Origin: Pseudomonas sp. R4-35-07
GTDB lineage: Bacteria > Pseudomonadota > Gammaproteobacteria > Pseudomonadales > Pseudomonadaceae
Reading direction: 5' to 3'
NCBI RefSeq assembly: GCF_003852235.1
Contig: NZ_CP027732.1
Location: 3,410,001-3,474,000, forward strand
Length of the DNA: 64,000 nt
A program made the position numbers and the translations under genes. The notes below the pieces were generated by a model, which made no database searches, was not told the DNA's origin, and saw only the letters and a program-made list of their open reading frames with translations. Every line of letters starts with the position of its first letter. Positions within the stretch are counted from its first letter, which is position 1. Shown piece by piece: positions 34,672 to 44,283 of the stretch.

Positions 34672-35343
34672 ATGCGCGAACAGAATTACGCAGTGAATGG
34701 CAACGCGCAGGCTGAGCAGCTTGAAGTCAGCCGCGTCTTGCGCAATACGTACGGCCTGCTCGCCCTTACCCTCGCATTCAGCGGCGTGATGGCTTACGTG
34801 GCCCAGCAGATGCGCGTCGGTTATCCCAACATCTTCGTCGTGTTGATCGGCTTCTATGGTCTGTTCTTCCTGACCAACAAGCTGCGTGACTCGGCCTGGG
34901 GCCTGGTGTCGGCCTTTGCCTTGACCGGTTTCATGGGCTTTATCCTGGGCCCGATCCTTAACCGTTACCTCGGCATGGCCGGCGGCGCGGAAGTGGTCAG
35001 TTCGGCATTTGCCATGACCGCACTGGTGTTTGGTGGCCTGTCGGCGTACGTGCTGATCAGCCGTAAGGACATGAGCTTCCTGGGCGGCTTCATTACCGCA
35101 GGCTTCTTCGTGTTGCTGGCGGCAGTGGTAGCCGGCATGTTCTTCCAGATCAGCGGTTTGCAACTGGCGATCAGCGCAGGCTTCGTGCTGTTCTCCTCGG
35201 TGTGCATCCTGTTCCAGACCAGCGCCATCATCCATGGTGGTGAGCGTAACTACATCATGGCGACCATCAGCCTGTATGTATCGATCTACAACCTGTTTAT
35301 CAGCCTGTTGCAGATCTTCGGCATCATGAGCCGTGACGACTGA
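34672..35343 (+). CDS. yccA: Bax inhibitor-1/YccA family membrane protein
   Basis: 223 residues with seven membrane helices. The first contains NTYGLLALTLAFSGVMAYVA and the last YVSIYNLFISLLQIFG. The family signature SAIIHGGERNYIMATISLYV lies near the C-terminus. E. coli YccA modulates FtsH proteolysis of membrane proteins. GAAGGAGAG precedes the ATG and a terminator follows. Core gene next to tRNA-Ser. Confidence 0.92.
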   Translation: MREQNYAVNGNAQAEQLEVSRVLRNTYGLLALTLAFSGVMAYVAQQMRVGYPNIFVVLIGFYGLFFLTNKLRDSAWGLVSAFALTGFMGFILGPILNRYLGMAGGAEVVSSAFAMTALVFGGLSAYVLISRKDMSFLGGFITAGFFVLLAAVVAGMFFQISGLQLAISAGFVLFSSVCILFQTSAIIHGGERNYIMATISLYVSIYNLFISLLQIFGIMSRDD

Positions 35344-35360
35344 TTGTTAACGCTATAAAA

Positions 35361-35390
35361 AATGCCCCGTATCGCGAGATACGGGGCATT
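35361..35390. terminator. Rho-independent terminator between yccA and murB
   Basis: AATGCCCCGTATC-GCGA-GATACGGGGCATT, a 13-bp perfect stem with a tetraloop and T-rich flank (TTTTC). It serves yccA and, as a symmetrical structure, the convergent murB transcript. Confidence 0.92.
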
Positions 35391-35414
35391 TTCATTTCCG
35401 GGGCCCAAGGACGA

Positions 35415-36434
35415 TCAGTACTGGTTAGGTTCCATTTCCAGTTCCACCCCGAAGCGCTCGACAATATCCTGCTGGATACGTAGCGCCAGGTTGGCGATCT
35501 CACGCCCGGTGGCAGAGCCATAGTTCACCAGCACCAGCGCTTGCAATGCATGCACGCCAGCGTCGCCCTCACGAAAGCCCTTCCAGCCCGCCTTGTCGAT
35601 CAGCCAACCGGCGGCGAGCTTCGTTTGCCCGTCTGCCTGAGGGTAGGCCACCAGGTCCGGATACTGGCTTTTCAGCTCAGTAGCCAAGGCCTGCGGCACC
35701 AGCGGGTTCTTGAAGAAGCTGCCGGCGTTGCCAAGCTGCGCCGGGTCGGGCAACTTTTCGCGGCGAATGCTGCAAATCGCACGGCTTACATCCGCTGGCG
35801 TGGCGTTGGTAATCCCCTGCCCGGCCAGACGCTGCTGCACCGGGCCGTAGTCGAGTTTCAGGTGACTGGCGCGGCTCAGGGCAAAGCGTACCCGCAGGAT
35901 CAACCAACGGCCGACTTCATGCTTGAACAGGCTGTCGCGATAGGCAAACCGGCACTCCTGCAGGCTGAAATCCCGCAGTTCACCGGTCTGACGATCCAGC
36001 GCAGTGAGGCCGGCAAACACATCCTTGACCTCCACGCCGTACGCACCGATGTTTTGCATTGGCGCCGCACCGACCGTGCCGGGGATCAGGCTGAGGTTTT
36101 CCAGGCCGCAGAAACCCTGCTCCAGGGTCCATAACACAAAGGGGTGCCAGGCTTCGCCCGCTTCGGCTTCGACCACCACCTGCACGCCATCATCGTGCAG
36201 CACGCGAATGCCTTGGGTGGCCATACGCAACACCAGGGCAGGAACGTCCTGGGTCAGCAGCAGGTTGCTGCCGCCCCCGATCACCAGCAGCGGCACACTG
36301 TGCGCCTCGGCGTAGGCCAAGGCTTCCCGCACGTCGGCATCACTGCGGGCCTCGGCAAATAGCTGGGCGCGCACGTCGATGCCAAAGCTGTTGAACGGCT
36401 TGAGGGAGACCTGCGCCAGTACTTGCAAGGTCAT
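35415..36434 (-). CDS. murB: UDP-N-acetylenolpyruvoylglucosamine reductase
   Basis: 339 residues, type I MurB. FAD-binding region with LVIGGGSNLLLTQDV (50-64) and LSLIPGTVGAAPMQNIGAYG (114-133); catalytic Ser within NAGSFFKNPLV near residue 236; C-terminal VLVNYGSATGREI. It makes UDP-MurNAc with NADPH in the cytosol for peptidoglycan. Last gene of the lpxK-trm112-kdsB-ptp-murB run, overlapping ptp by 4 bp. Confidence 0.95.
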   Translation of the reverse strand: MTLQVLAQVSLKPFNSFGIDVRAQLFAEARSDADVREALAYAEAHSVPLLVIGGGSNLLLTQDVPALVLRMATQGIRVLHDDGVQVVVEAEAGEAWHPFVLWTLEQGFCGLENLSLIPGTVGAAPMQNIGAYGVEVKDVFAGLTALDRQTGELRDFSLQECRFAYRDSLFKHEVGRWLILRVRFALSRASHLKLDYGPVQQRLAGQGITNATPADVSRAICSIRREKLPDPAQLGNAGSFFKNPLVPQALATELKSQYPDLVAYPQADGQTKLAAGWLIDKAGWKGFREGDAGVHALQALVLVNYGSATGREIANLALRIQQDIVERFGVELEMEPNQY

Positions 36435-36895
36435 AACCGCCCCTTCAATTCAATCACCAATAAATCACAGGCGCGCTCGATCAGGTCCAGGACCCGCTCA
36501 AAACCTTGTTCGCCTTCATAATAAGGGTCTGGCACCTCGTCCACTTCACCGCCGAAGCGGCGCAGGAATATATCCAACTGAGCCTTACCCTGTGCAGGCT
36601 GCATGGCTTTGAGGTGGCGCAGGTTGCTGTGGTCCATGGCCAGGATCAGGTCATAGCGCGCAAAGTCGGCGCGGCAGACCTGCTGGGCACGTTGGGATGA
36701 CAAGTCATAGCCCCGCGCCAGCGCCGCACGTTGGCTGCGCTGATCCGGTGGGTTGCCGATATGCCATTGCCCAGTCCCCGCTGACGCCACCTCAACCTGG
36801 CCGGACAAACCTGCTTCGCGCAACTTATGGCGCAAAACGCCTTCGGCGGTGGGCGAGCGGCAGATATTGCCCAGGCAGACAAACAGGACCTCCAT
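36431..36895 (-). CDS. Low-molecular-weight protein tyrosine phosphatase
   Basis: 154 residues from the ATG at 36895, which overlaps the kdsB stop (TGATG). The P-loop C7-LGNIC-R13-S is the CX5R(S/T) catalytic motif; the general-acid loop VPDPYYEG is near residue 125. Cytosolic enzymes of this class often act on bacterial tyrosine kinases of capsule or exopolysaccharide synthesis; here the syntenic position is the standard Pseudomonas one in the kdsB-murB block. Confidence 0.92.
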   Translation of the reverse strand: MEVLFVCLGNICRSPTAEGVLRHKLREAGLSGQVEVASAGTGQWHIGNPPDQRSQRAALARGYDLSSQRAQQVCRADFARYDLILAMDHSNLRHLKAMQPAQGKAQLDIFLRRFGGEVDEVPDPYYEGEQGFERVLDLIERACDLLVIELKGRL

Positions 36896-37659
36896 CAAGC
36901 CCCCAGCAGGCGACGGACGCGCTCGAGGTCTTCCTGGGTGTCGACGCCTGCAGGCGGCGCTTCCAGCGCATCGCCCACATGGATGCGCACGCCGTGCCAC
37001 AGGGCCCGCAGCTGCTCCAGGGACTCGGTGTTCTCCAACCAGCACGGGCCCCAGCTGACGAAGTCATGCAGGAAGCCGGCGCGATAGGCATAAATGCCGA
37101 TATGGCGGCGGTACGGCACACCTTGCGGCAGTGCATCGGGGTTGCTGGCGAAGGCATCCCGCGCCCAGGGCAGGATCGAGCGGCTGAATGTCAGGGCCAG
37201 GCCGTTGATATCGCTGACGACCTTCACCACGTTGGGGTTGAACAAGGTTTCGCTGTCTTCGATCGGTTCGGCCAAGGTGGCCATGCGCGCTTCGCCATGG
37301 GCCGCCAGATTGGCGGCGACCTGGTCGATGACGCTTGGCGGGATCAACGGCTCGTCGCCTTGCACGTTCACCACGATGGCGTCGGGCGCCAAGCCCAGTT
37401 GCGTGGCCACTTCGGCAAGGCGGTCGGTGCCGGAATTATGGTCTTCACGGGTCAGCACCGCCTCGGCGCCGAAACCTTTGCAGGCTTCGATGATGCGCGG
37501 ATCGTCGGTCGCCACCACCACCCGTTCAGCGCTGCTTTTACAGGCCTGTTCCCATACCAGCTGGATCATCGGCTTGGCACCGATCATTTGCAGCGGCTTG
37601 CCCGGCAGGCGGGTCGACGCATAGCGCGAGGGAATCACCACGGTAAAGGCGGTAGTCAT
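36895..37659 (-). CDS. kdsB: 3-deoxy-manno-octulosonate cytidylyltransferase
   Basis: 254 residues. N-terminal nucleotide-binding motif [17 protein letters not shown] (7-23); [13 protein letters not shown] near 98-110; [18 protein letters not shown] near 185. It activates KDO with CTP for lipopolysaccharide core assembly. Overlaps both neighbours by start/stop codons, showing tight coupling with trm112-like and ptp genes. Confidence 0.95.
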   Translation of the reverse strand: MTTAFTVVIPSRYASTRLPGKPLQMIGAKPMIQLVWEQACKSSAERVVVATDDPRIIEACKGFGAEAVLTREDHNSGTDRLAEVATQLGLAPDAIVVNVQGDEPLIPPSVIDQVAANLAAHGEARMATLAEPIEDSETLFNPNVVKVVSDINGLALTFSRSILPWARDAFASNPDALPQGVPYRRHIGIYAYRAGFLHDFVSWGPCWLENTESLEQLRALWHGVRIHVGDALEAPPAGVDTQEDLERVRRLLGA

Positions 37660-37841
37660 TTATCCAGGCGCTCATCGGTCGTCAGGGTACGGGCTTCGCT
37701 TTCCAGCATCACCGGAATGCCGTCACGAATAGGGTAAGCCAGGCCGGCGCCTTTGCTGATCAGCTCGGTTTTGTCGGCGCTGAGCTTGAGCGGGCCTTTG
37801 CAGATCGGGCAAGCAAGGATGTCGAGCAGTTTGGTGTCCAT
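37656..37841 (-). CDS. Trm112/YcaR family small zinc-ribbon-like protein
   Basis: 61 residues: [20 protein letters not shown] at the start and [16 protein letters not shown] at the end, exactly the YcaR pattern. The pair CPIC could hold zinc with partner residues elsewhere. Always found between lpxK and kdsB in gamma-proteobacteria. Its eukaryotic relative Trm112 is a methyltransferase cofactor; the bacterial role is unclear. Start chosen at 37841 because longer readings lie inside lpxK. Confidence 0.9.
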   Translation of the reverse strand: MDTKLLDILACPICKGPLKLSADKTELISKGAGLAYPIRDGIPVMLESEARTLTTDERLDK

Positions 37842-37864
37842 GAGTAGTTCCTGGAAATAAGCGG

Positions 37865-38875
37865 TTAAGGCAAAAGACGGTTGGGCAGCAAGCGCATCAA
37901 CTGCGTGTCGAACCAGGCGACAAATGCTGGCGACGGCAGCGCATCCACCGCAAGGTACCACCAGTCGGGCCGGGCGAAGGCGCGGCACTTCACCGCGTCT
38001 TTTTCGGTCATGACCAGCGGCAATGGCGGCGTGAAATCCAGCACCTCGGCGCTGTAGGGCGCGTGGTCGGCAAACGCATGGGGGATCGGCTGCCAGTGTA
38101 GCGTTTCAAGGGTATTGAAGAAACGTTGCGGATTGCCGATACCGGCAACCGCGTGTACCGGTTGGCCTACTGGAAAGTAGCTGACCGGCTGCCGCTCGCC
38201 GCTGTGCAGGTTGACCAGCGCCGAGGGTTGCAGGCGGAAGGCAAAGCCGTCTTCGCGGTCCGAGGCGGCGCCGTTATAGAGCAGCGCATCAACGCTCTGC
38301 AGGCGCTCAACCGGCTCACGCAACGGCCCGGCCGGCAGGCAATGGCGATTGCCCAGGCCACGGGCGGCATCGATCAATACCAGCTCCAGATCACGGGCCA
38401 GACGATAGTGCTGCAGGCCGTCGTCGGAAAGGATCAGGTCCAGGGTTTCGCTGGCCAACAGCGCTTTCACCGCACGACTGCGATCCGGATCGATCATCAA
38501 CGGTACACCGCAGCGCTGCACGATCAGCAACGGTTCGTCGCCAGCCACTTCGGCACTGTGGTTGGCCTCGACCCGCCACGGCAACTGTGGCGGCTTGGCG
38601 CCATACCCACGGCTGACCACGCCTACGCGCAACCCACTGCGCCGACAGTGCTCGATCATCCACAGGATCAGCGGCGTCTTGCCAGTCCCGCCTACGGTGA
38701 TATTACCCACGACCACAACGGGCACCGGTGACTGGTAGACAGCGCCCTCACCCGCCAGGAAGCGCGCGCGCTTGCGCTGCACCACCCGGCGATACAGGCA
38801 CTCCAGCGGCTTTAACAGCACGAGGGCAGGATGCCCGTCGTACCAGGCCTTGAGCAAACGATCGGACATGGCCAT
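37865..38875 (-). CDS. lpxK: Tetraacyldisaccharide 4'-kinase
   Basis: 336 residues. Walker A is [13 protein letters not shown] at 57-69; [12 protein letters not shown] near 151; a C-terminal [11 protein letters not shown] block. It phosphorylates lipid A precursor at the 4' position at the inner membrane, with the N-terminal amphipathic region as anchor. Its ATG overlaps the exbD stop codon. Confidence 0.95.
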   Translation of the reverse strand: MAMSDRLLKAWYDGHPALVLLKPLECLYRRVVQRKRARFLAGEGAVYQSPVPVVVVGNITVGGTGKTPLILWMIEHCRRSGLRVGVVSRGYGAKPPQLPWRVEANHSAEVAGDEPLLIVQRCGVPLMIDPDRSRAVKALLASETLDLILSDDGLQHYRLARDLELVLIDAARGLGNRHCLPAGPLREPVERLQSVDALLYNGAASDREDGFAFRLQPSALVNLHSGERQPVSYFPVGQPVHAVAGIGNPQRFFNTLETLHWQPIPHAFADHAPYSAEVLDFTPPLPLVMTEKDAVKCRAFARPDWWYLAVDALPSPAFVAWFDTQLMRLLPNRLLP

Positions 38876-39303
38876 CAGGGTGGGCTCGCCGCCTCGACGG
38901 TGGTCATGCGCAGATGACTGAAACCGAGCTTGCCGGCAGCGTCCATCGCGGTAATCACTGCCTGGTGCTGGGTTTTGCCGTCAGCGCTGATCGACAGTGG
39001 CATGTTGGTGTCGCCCCCGGACTCCTTCTGCAAGGCCTCCATCAAGCTGGCCAGGTCGTTTCTCTCCAGCAACTGGTTATTTACCGAAAACACGCCATCG
39101 GCGCTGATGGCGATATCGAGTTGCTTGACCTGCTGGTCTTCGGCTGGAGAGCCGCTCACGGCTTCGGGCAAATCGACGCGCAGCTGGGTTTCCCGGGTGA
39201 ACGTGGTGGTAACGACGAAGAACAGCAGCAGGATAAACACCACGTCAATCAGAGACGCGAGGTTGATGTCGACATTTTCCCGTTGCTTGCGGCGAAATTT
39301 CAC
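38875..39303 (-). CDS. exbD: ExbD/TolR-family biopolymer transport protein
   Basis: 142 residues with one N-terminal membrane helix ([18 protein letters not shown]), containing the essential Asp of the family at LIDV, and a periplasmic domain. It couples proton flow to TonB or Tol-type energy transfer together with the ExbB/TolQ-like protein upstream. In this lpxK-linked position the natural partner is not obvious: there is no tonB gene here, so the target could be TonB-type transport or envelope maintenance. Confidence 0.88.
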   Translation of the reverse strand: MKFRRKQRENVDINLASLIDVVFILLLFFVVTTTFTRETQLRVDLPEAVSGSPAEDQQVKQLDIAISADGVFSVNNQLLERNDLASLMEALQKESGGDTNMPLSISADGKTQHQAVITAMDAAGKLGFSHLRMTTVEAASPP

Positions 39304-39935
39304 GCTTTGCCCTCGACCAGGTCCACATCACGGTCGCCCTGCACCACCTCCACCAGCTTGATGGCTTCCTGTTCCATGCCGACCACCAGTTCATCGATGC
39401 GCCGTTGCAGGAAGCGGTGGAAGAACACCGACGGGATACCCACCATCAGGCCCGCAGCCGTGGTGATCAGCGCTTTGGAAATACCGCCGGCCAGCACCGC
39501 GGCGTTGGTGGTCATGCCCGAGCCCATGAACGAGCTGAAAATGTCGATCATGCCCAGCACCGTGCCCAGCAAACCGAGCAGCGGCGCCATGGCGGCGATG
39601 GTGCCGAGGGCGTTGATGTAGCGCTCCAGCTCATGGATCACCCGCGCTGCGGCTTCCTCGATGCACTCTTTCATGATCTCGCGACCATGCTTGGAGTTGG
39701 CCAGGCCGGCGGCGAGGATTTCACCCAGTGGCGAATTGGCGCGCAGTTCCTTGAGCTTCTGCTTGTCGAGCTGCTTGTTCTTGATCCAGCCCCAGACTTG
39801 CCCCAGCAGATGCTCGGGGGTAACGCGACTGGCACGCAGGGTCCACAGGCGTTCGGCGACGATGCCGAGTGCGGCAATGGAACTCATGATGATCGGCAAC
39901 ATCATCCAGCCGCCGGATTTGACCAATTCCCACAC
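39300..39935 (-). CDS. exbB: MotA/TolQ/ExbB-family proton channel protein
   Basis: 211 residues from a GTG at 39935 (WELVKSGGWMMLP), preceded by GAGGGGG; longer in-frame readings run into comEC. Three membrane helices, with AMAPLLGLLGTVLGMIDIF (second) and ISKALITTAAGLMVGIPSVF (third) as the conserved channel blocks. Works as a pentamer around ExbD. Overlaps exbD by 4 bp. Confidence 0.9.
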   Translation of the reverse strand: MWELVKSGGWMMLPIIMSSIAALGIVAERLWTLRASRVTPEHLLGQVWGWIKNKQLDKQKLKELRANSPLGEILAAGLANSKHGREIMKECIEEAAARVIHELERYINALGTIAAMAPLLGLLGTVLGMIDIFSSFMGSGMTTNAAVLAGGISKALITTAAGLMVGIPSVFFHRFLQRRIDELVVGMEQEAIKLVEVVQGDRDVDLVEGKA

Positions 39936-40044
39936 AGTGAATGCCCCCTCGAAAAAGTGCGCCACTTTATCATATAGGTTCGGCAGCGGGGTTCGTTGGC
40001 CGCAGACCGGACTGTCGCAGCCCGCGGTGTTTGGTAACGCCGGA

Positions 40045-42270
40045 TTACGGTAACGGTTCGCGCCAGAACCGGCGTTGACTGCGCGCAACAACAGCGGGTT
40101 GGAACGCGCCCAACTGAAGACGCACGGCACCTTGCTCGGCGCTGTCGTATAACCGGCTGCCCAGGGCCCGATAGCGTTCCACCACCTGCGAATGAGGATG
40201 ACCAAAGGCATTGCCCCGGCCTCTGGAGATCAGCACCGATCCAGGCGCAAGCCGTTGCACAAAGGGCCTGGATGACGAGCTGCGGCTACCATGATGGGGC
40301 GCTTGCAACCAGTCAGTGGGCACCGCCAATGGTGTGTCAAGCAGTGCGCGCTCCGCCGCACGGTCGATATCTCCGGTGAGCAGCAGCCGCTCACCGCTGG
40401 CCTGCACCTGCAATACACAGGATTTGGCGTTGCCACCGAGGGCGTCAGACCACTGCCATAACACGAACGACACACCATCCCACTCCCATCGTTCGCCACT
40501 GACACAAGGCTCGGTCCCCAGAAACGCCGGCAACCCTTCGGTTTCACCGCCAACCACGCGCCGGATGGGCAGCCCACGGGCGACAGCTGCAGCGCCACCG
40601 GCATGATCGGCGTCGGCATGGCTCAATAGCAGCATGTCCAACCGCTCTACTCCGAACTTTTTCAACGACGGCAGAACCACGCGCGCGCCCAGGTCGACCG
40701 CCCCCGAACGCGGCCCCGCATCGTAAAGCAAGGCATGGTTGCGGGTGCGCAAGATCACAGCCTGCCCCTGGCCGACATCCAGTTGCACCACCGTCACCTG
40801 CCCATGGGGTACCGATTCCTTGGGTGGAAACACCGCCAACAGCAGCATGGGCCAGCCCAGCAACCGAAATGGCACGCCCTTGGGCAGCAGCAATAACACC
40901 GCGCCCGCCAGGCTGACCAGCCAATAAACCAGCGGCACCTCGGCCGGCGTCCAGGCCGGCAACTGCCCGGCCAGCAGGGTCAGCCCCTTGAACCATCCCT
41001 CCAGCGCTCCGCCGGCCAACCAGAGCAAACCGTCACCGGCCAACGGCAGCCACAGCAGCGCCGTGCCCAGCAACGCCAATGGCAACACCACCAGACTGAT
41101 CCACGGCACGGCGAATAAATTGGCCACAGGCGCGGTGAGGCTGATGGGTAAACTCAGCACCAACAGGACCGGAAACAAACCGATAGCAATCAACCACTGT
41201 GGACGCGTCCAGGCCTGCCAGACACTCCAGGGCCCCAGCCGCCCGCCGAACGTCAGCACCAGGATCGCAACCGCCGCAAAGGACAACCAGAAACCCGGTT
41301 GCAAACTGGCCAGAGGCTCAAGCAGCAGCACAGCGTTGAAGGCCAGCAGCAACGGCCACCACACGCCCAAATGCCGAAAGCGCAGCCGCCATAGCAATAC
41401 CAGGCCCACCATCACGCAGGCCCGCTGCACCGGCACGCCGAAACCTGCCAGCAGGCCATAACCTAGCGCTGCCATAAAGGCCAGGCCGCAGGCCCACGGC
41501 AGCCATGGCAGGTTGCGTGGCCAGCAACCGTAACGCGCCATCCCGGCCACCAGTGCGTAGATCAGCCCGGCCAACAAGCCAATGTGTTGGCCGGAAATGA
41601 CCAACAGGTGCACGGTGCCGGTGTCTTGCAACACCTGCCATTGCTCCGCGCGCAGCCCGGAACCGTCACCTAGCACCAACGCCGCCACGGCGGCTTCATG
41701 GGTTTGCGCATCCGCAGCCAGCAGGCGCTGGCGCAGGCTGTCGCGCAGGGCGTTGCGGGCCGGAGTCAGGCGCTGACCGTCTTTTACCGAACCCGTGGCG
41801 CCGATGCGTTGCGCCAGCAGCCAGGCCTCGTGGTCGAAACCGTGAAAATTGAGCAGGCCGGACGGCCGCTTGAGGGTGACAGCCAGGCGCCAGCGTTCTC
41901 CACTGCGCACCGGCGGCCCACCGTGCCAGGACACCCGGATGCGCTTGGGTAGCCGAGCTTTGCGCGACCGGCTGTCGGCCAGATCAAAACGCACGCCGGT
42001 GTCGGTCTGCTGGGGCAAGCCGACCACGCGCCCTTCCACCCATCGTGTTTCGCCGTCCAGTGCTGGTCGCAATCGATCATCCAGTGCCCACTGCGCGCTG
42101 ATGCACGCCCAGCTCAAGCCCAGCAGGAAAAACGCCAGCGGATAGGTACGAAACGGCAATAACATCAATGCCAGCACCAGCATGGCCAACAGCCATCCGA
42201 TGGGCGGCAACACCGGTAGAAAACGCAGGGTCAGCAGCCCCAGCGCAAGCGCGAACATCCCTGTCCTCAT
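40045..42270 (-). CDS. comEC: DNA internalisation/competence protein ComEC/Rec2
   Basis: 741 residues. N-terminal membrane region with an OB-like soluble loop (residues 75-170), the central competence domain with about eight helices (LLVISGQHIGLLAGLIYALV), and a C-terminal metallo-beta-lactamase domain with LSHADADHAGG (near 555) and HHGSRSSSS (near 675). It forms the channel for single-stranded DNA entry in natural transformation. Full length; no frameshift seen. Downstream are exbB and exbD. Confidence 0.93.
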   Translation of the reverse strand: MRTGMFALALGLLTLRFLPVLPPIGWLLAMLVLALMLLPFRTYPLAFFLLGLSWACISAQWALDDRLRPALDGETRWVEGRVVGLPQQTDTGVRFDLADSRSRKARLPKRIRVSWHGGPPVRSGERWRLAVTLKRPSGLLNFHGFDHEAWLLAQRIGATGSVKDGQRLTPARNALRDSLRQRLLAADAQTHEAAVAALVLGDGSGLRAEQWQVLQDTGTVHLLVISGQHIGLLAGLIYALVAGMARYGCWPRNLPWLPWACGLAFMAALGYGLLAGFGVPVQRACVMVGLVLLWRLRFRHLGVWWPLLLAFNAVLLLEPLASLQPGFWLSFAAVAILVLTFGGRLGPWSVWQAWTRPQWLIAIGLFPVLLVLSLPISLTAPVANLFAVPWISLVVLPLALLGTALLWLPLAGDGLLWLAGGALEGWFKGLTLLAGQLPAWTPAEVPLVYWLVSLAGAVLLLLPKGVPFRLLGWPMLLLAVFPPKESVPHGQVTVVQLDVGQGQAVILRTRNHALLYDAGPRSGAVDLGARVVLPSLKKFGVERLDMLLLSHADADHAGGAAAVARGLPIRRVVGGETEGLPAFLGTEPCVSGERWEWDGVSFVLWQWSDALGGNAKSCVLQVQASGERLLLTGDIDRAAERALLDTPLAVPTDWLQAPHHGSRSSSSRPFVQRLAPGSVLISRGRGNAFGHPHSQVVERYRALGSRLYDSAEQGAVRLQLGAFQPAVVARSQRRFWREPLP

Positions 42271-42405
42271 GAGTCATTCCTTTAAATGATTCACTCAGTC
42301 TTAGCCGGGGTTCCCGATGGTGCCTTTGATGTTTTGTCACAAAGTCTGAATTTTCTGTTTATAGAATACGCGCATACTTGCCCCTCGAACTGACCTGGAC
42401 CCCTT

Positions 42406-42921
42406 ATGCCCCGGCGCTTATTCAAACGGTACATGCCCGACCCCAGCAGTATCAGGGAACACAAGTCATTACAGTTTCTTGGCACCCTGCTGCATGACCC
42501 GAACCTCTGGCACCTCAACCGGCACTCGGTGGCCCGTGCGATGGCCGTGGGTCTGTTTGCTGCGTTTATCCCCATTCCCTTGCAAATGCTGCTGGCCGCA
42601 ATCCTGGCGATCGTGGTGCGCGGCAACATGCCGATTGCCGTCAGCCTGGTGTGGCTGACCAACCCGATCACGATGCCGGTGGTGTTTGTCTGCACCTATA
42701 TGACCGGTGCCTGGTTGATGAATGTGCCGCCACGCAGCCTCCCCGATAACCTCACCTGGGAATGGATCAGCGGCGAATTGAGCACAATGTGGCAACCATT
42801 CCTGCTGGGCTCGGTGGTATCCGGGTTGGTGTTGGGCGCATTGGCCTATTGCCTGACCATGGGCTATTGGCGCTGGTGGGTCGCGCACCAGTGGAAGAAA
42901 CGCAAACTGCGCCGCCGCTGA
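42406..42921 (+). CDS. DUF2062-family membrane protein
   Basis: 171 residues. N-terminal basic segment (PRRLFKRYMPDP), then NRHSVARAMAVGLFAAFIPI PLQ as the family block and two to three further helices, ending in KKRKLRRR. The role is unknown; orthologues lie opposite comEC across Pseudomonas. Convergent with the sensor kinase gene. Confidence 0.87.
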   Translation: MPRRLFKRYMPDPSSIREHKSLQFLGTLLHDPNLWHLNRHSVARAMAVGLFAAFIPIPLQMLLAAILAIVVRGNMPIAVSLVWLTNPITMPVVFVCTYMTGAWLMNVPPRSLPDNLTWEWISGELSTMWQPFLLGSVVSGLVLGALAYCLTMGYWRWWVAHQWKKRKLRRR

Positions 42922-42924
42922 TGG

Positions 42925-44283
42925 CTAACGGGCAGGCAAGCGCAGGTGTATACGCAGGCCCTGCCCGGTATTTTGCGCCCAGATACGCCCGCCCTGGCGC
43001 TGCACCGCGTTGCGCGCAATGCTCAAGCCCAGGCCGAAGCCGCCGTCACCGGGCCGGGAACCGTCCAACCGGATAAAGGGCGCGAAGATACGCTCCAGGT
43101 CGGCCTCATCGATGCCGCCCCCCTGATCCTCCAGCCACACATGCCAGTACTCGCCTTCGCGCGTGCCGTCCAATGTCACCCGGCCTTGGCCTGGGGAGTG
43201 GCGTATTGCGTTACGCAGGATGTTTTCCAGGGCCTGGGCCAGTGCATTGAGATTGCCGCGCACCCAGCACTCAGCCGGCAACAGGCAGGGTAAACGCGAT
43301 GCCGGCCAATGGCTTTCGAAACAAGCGTTTTCCCGCAGCATGTCCCACAGCGCGGGCAATTGAATGTCCTCCTGGGGCAGTGGCGCCCGGTCGCTGTCGA
43401 GCCAGGCCAGTTGCAGGCTGTCTTCCACCAGGCGCTGCATGGCGTCGATCTCCCGGCTCAGGCGTTCACGCAACCGCGCCAGGTCCTGCTCGCTGTCGCA
43501 GGCCACGCGCAAGCGGCTCAGGGGCGTGCGCAACTCATGGGACATGTCGCGCAGCAGCTGTTGCTGCAACTGCACCGTGCCCTGCAAGCGTTCGGACATC
43601 TGGTCGAAGGCGCGCCCCAGTTCACCCAACTCGTCCTGGCGGCTGGTCGCGTCACCGGACATCCGCGCAGTCAATTGGTCCGCACGCCAGGCATTGGCCT
43701 GCGCACGCAATTGATTGAGGGGCATGATCAGCAATCGATACAGGCCGATACACAGCAATAAGGTAAACAACCCGGGAATCAGGCCGTTGGTGATGACCCG
43801 CCAGAACAGTTGATAACGCCCTGGCATAAAGCGCTTGGGCAACTCGATCACCAGTGACCCCGCGTCGGGATCGACCGGGAAGGCGATTTTCAACCAGGGC
43901 AAGCCTTTGGCATGGCGGCTCACCGGCCAGTCCAATCCGCGCAAGAAGGTCAGGCGCTGGCTTTGCTTGTCGCTCAACGGTGCGCTGCCAAGTGATTGCA
44001 AGTCATTGCCGATGATGCCCAGCCAAGTGGTTTCACGCTCGCCCATATGCTGCAACCACGCATCCACACCGGCACTGCCCTGGGTACTCCAGGCCAACTC
44101 GGCGCCGGCTGCATAGCCGCGGAGCGTGTCGCGGGCTTCGTCAGTGAGGTAGGCACTTTGCTGTTCCATGTAGCGGCCCCAGGACCAACTGAGCCAGATC
44201 ATCAGCAAACAAAACGCGATCAGCAGGCACGCCAGCTTCCAGAACAGCGAATGCCTGCCCGGCCACCGCTCAAAGCCCTTCAT
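42925..44283 (-). CDS. Two-component sensor histidine kinase (OmpR-partner class)
   Basis: 452 residues. Two membrane helices (LACLLIAFCLLMIWLSWSW and LIPGLFTLLLCIGLYRLLIM) flank a periplasmic domain of about 140 residues. A HAMP region follows, then the H-box LLRDMSHELRTPLSRLRV, N-box NILRNAIRHSP and G boxes DQGGGID and GFGLGLSI. It overlaps the response regulator gene by 14 bp. The stimulus is unknown. Confidence 0.92.
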   Translation of the reverse strand: MKGFERWPGRHSLFWKLACLLIAFCLLMIWLSWSWGRYMEQQSAYLTDEARDTLRGYAAGAELAWSTQGSAGVDAWLQHMGERETTWLGIIGNDLQSLGSAPLSDKQSQRLTFLRGLDWPVSRHAKGLPWLKIAFPVDPDAGSLVIELPKRFMPGRYQLFWRVITNGLIPGLFTLLLCIGLYRLLIMPLNQLRAQANAWRADQLTARMSGDATSRQDELGELGRAFDQMSERLQGTVQLQQQLLRDMSHELRTPLSRLRVACDSEQDLARLRERLSREIDAMQRLVEDSLQLAWLDSDRAPLPQEDIQLPALWDMLRENACFESHWPASRLPCLLPAECWVRGNLNALAQALENILRNAIRHSPGQGRVTLDGTREGEYWHVWLEDQGGGIDEADLERIFAPFIRLDGSRPGDGGFGLGLSIARNAVQRQGGRIWAQNTGQGLRIHLRLPAR